From the NCBI GenBank assembly GCA_015904045.1, contig JABMDG010000290.1, positions 1-6,825 on the forward strand: 6,825 bases of DNA. Reading direction: 5' to 3'. The notes under the pieces are model-generated. The model did no database searches, was not told the DNA's origin, and saw only the letters and a program-made list of their open reading frames with translations. A program made the translations under genes and the position numbers. Of the stretch, positions 5,867-6,825 are shown piece after piece. This DNA is from Nitrospira sp. GTDB taxonomy: Bacteria; Nitrospirota; Nitrospiria; Nitrospirales; Nitrospiraceae. Positions within the stretch are counted from its first letter, which is position 1. Each line of letters begins with the position of its first letter.

Positions 5867-6825
5867 GCGTCACCACCACCGTTTTTCCCGAGCTTAAAGG
5901 TTTTCTCAAAGGCCACGAGGCTCGGTTGAATACGGGTCGGCCGCCCGACGGCATCGATGACCGCTTCCTGCGTCTTCAATCCGTTGCCTGTGATGTAGGC
6001 CACCGTGACTTCGTTCTTCTTGATGATGCCCTGTTTAACCAGCTTCTTGAGGACGCCGATCGTCACACCGCCGGCGGTTTCTGCGAAGATGCCTTCGGTT
6101 TGCGCGAGCAGCTGGATCCCTTCCACCACCTCTTCGTCGGTCACCATGTCCATGGCACCGTGGCTCTCAGCGGTAGCCTTGAGCGCATAGTAGCCGTCCG
6201 CCGGATTGCCGATCGCGAGCGATTTGGCGATCGTCTTCGGCTTCACCGGCTTGAAGAAGTCGCGTCCGGCCTTGAAGGCCGTTGAAATCGGGGAGCAGCC
6301 TTCCGCCTGGGCGCCGTTGATCTTGGTGCGAACCTGGTCGATCAGCCCCACGTATTTCATCTCGTGCAGGCCCTTCCAGATCTTGGTCAAGAGCGAGCCG
6401 GATGCCATAGGAATCACGACCTGATCGGGAGTTTTCCACCCCAGCTGTTCCACTGTTTCAAACGCGAGGGTTTTGGACCCTTCCGCATAGTAGGGGCGGA
6501 TGTTGATGTTGACGAAGGCCCAGCCGTGCTCGCCGGCGATTTCACTGCAAAGCCGGTTGACGTCGTCATAGTTCCCTTCAACTTCAACGACGTTCGGCTT
6601 GTAGATCAGATTACCGAGCACCTTGGCCGCTTCCAGGTCCCCTGGAATGAACACATAGCAGCGCATGCCTGCCGCAGCGGCGTGTGCGGCGACAGAGTTT
6701 GCCAAATTCCCTGTCGAGGCACAGGCGACGGTTTCGAACCCGAGTTCACGGGCGCGCGTGAGCGCCACAGCCACGACGCGATCTTTGAAGGACAGGGTCG
6801 GATGATTGACCGTATCGTTCTTAAT
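5863..6825 (-). CDS. thrC: Threonine synthase (PLP fold type II), 5'-truncated by the window edge
   Basis: Threonine synthase turns O-phospho-L-homoserine into L-threonine plus phosphate using PLP. 320 residues are visible; the frame is open through the right edge, so the GTG at 6772-6774 is internal (Val). Upstream of it lies PTLSFKDR, whose Lys (codon 6784-6786) should be the PLP Schiff-base residue. Other marks, numbered from the window edge: STGN (37-40, substrate carboxylate loop), EGSKTLAFE (115-123), MASGS (140-144, PLP phosphate region), QAEGCSP (173-179) and the C-terminal TGNGLK (279-284) typical of threonine synthases. About 80-100 N-terminal residues are missing, judging from the family's usual length near 400. 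It ends in an ATGA overlap with the carrier gene. It is the only PLP enzyme visible in the cluster, so it holds the place that CysM or MetY takes in known carrier-dependent pathways. An ordinary threonine synthase role is the default; sulfur use is speculative. Confidence 0.94.
   Translation of the reverse strand: MKNDTVNHPTLSFKDRVVAVALTRARELGFETVACASTGNLANSVAAHAAAAGMRCYVFIPGDLEAAKVLGNLIYKPNVVEVEGNYDDVNRLCSEIAGEHGWAFVNINIRPYYAEGSKTLAFETVEQLGWKTPDQVVIPMASGSLLTKIWKGLHEMKYVGLIDQVRTKINGAQAEGCSPISTAFKAGRDFFKPVKPKTIAKSLAIGNPADGYYALKATAESHGAMDMVTDEEVVEGIQLLAQTEGIFAETAGGVTIGVLKKLVKQGIIKKNEVTVAYITGNGLKTQEAVIDAVGRPTRIQPSLVAFEKTFKLGKNGGGDA

Noticed and set aside
5926..6285. 119-codon plus-strand open frame opposite thrC
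   Set aside because: It lies inside a well-supported threonine synthase gene, and its sequence shows no known motif.

Overview
The window looks like a chromosomal segment of a moderately GC-rich Gram-negative bacterium. The gene content and protein style would fit Nitrospira (phylum Nitrospirota). That assignment is inference from remembered gene neighbourhoods, not a search result. Coding density is high. One partial gene lies on the plus strand at the left edge and eight genes lie on the minus strand, running from the right edge to about position 581. I see no tRNA, rRNA, CRISPR array, insertion sequence or integrase. No gene-free stretch exceeds 83 bases.

Left edge (1-580): the 3' part of plsY, the membrane acyltransferase that starts phospholipid synthesis, converges on the minus-strand genes across a 63-base gap.

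Middle (581-3863), minus strand, in transcription order: a 105-residue secreted protein of unknown function with a C-terminal cysteine pair; a 666-residue predicted lipoprotein with twelve copies of an unusual D-x-x-G-x-D-x-Y repeat at about 26-residue spacing; and an epoxide-hydrolase-type alpha/beta hydrolase. The gaps of 22 and 36 bases are compatible with co-transcription. The function of the first two is unknown.

Right part (3945-6825), minus strand, in transcription order: threonine synthase (thrC, 5' end outside the window), a CysO-like sulfur-carrier protein ending in Gly-Gly, a stand-alone NIL-domain protein, a MoeB/ThiF-type E1-like adenylyltransferase, and a JAMM metallopeptidase of the Mec type. 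thrC and the carrier gene overlap by 4 bases, the carrier and NIL genes are 2 bases apart, and moeB and the peptidase gene are 1 base apart. By analogy with the Mycobacterium CysO-CysM-Mec pathway and the Wolinella HcyS-MetY-HcyF-HcyD pathway, the parts fit a protein-thiocarboxylate route for sulfur incorporation into an amino acid. The E1-like enzyme would activate the carrier's C-terminal glycine, a PLP enzyme would join the thiocarboxylate to an amino-acid skeleton, and the JAMM protease would release the product. The unusual point is that the only PLP enzyme in the visible cluster is a threonine synthase, accompanied by a NIL protein. The single sizeable gap inside the cluster (5260-5342) holds an imperfect 30-base inverted repeat.

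The strongest leads are this thrC-carrier-NIL-E1-JAMM cluster and the 26-residue-repeat lipoprotein with its small secreted neighbour.
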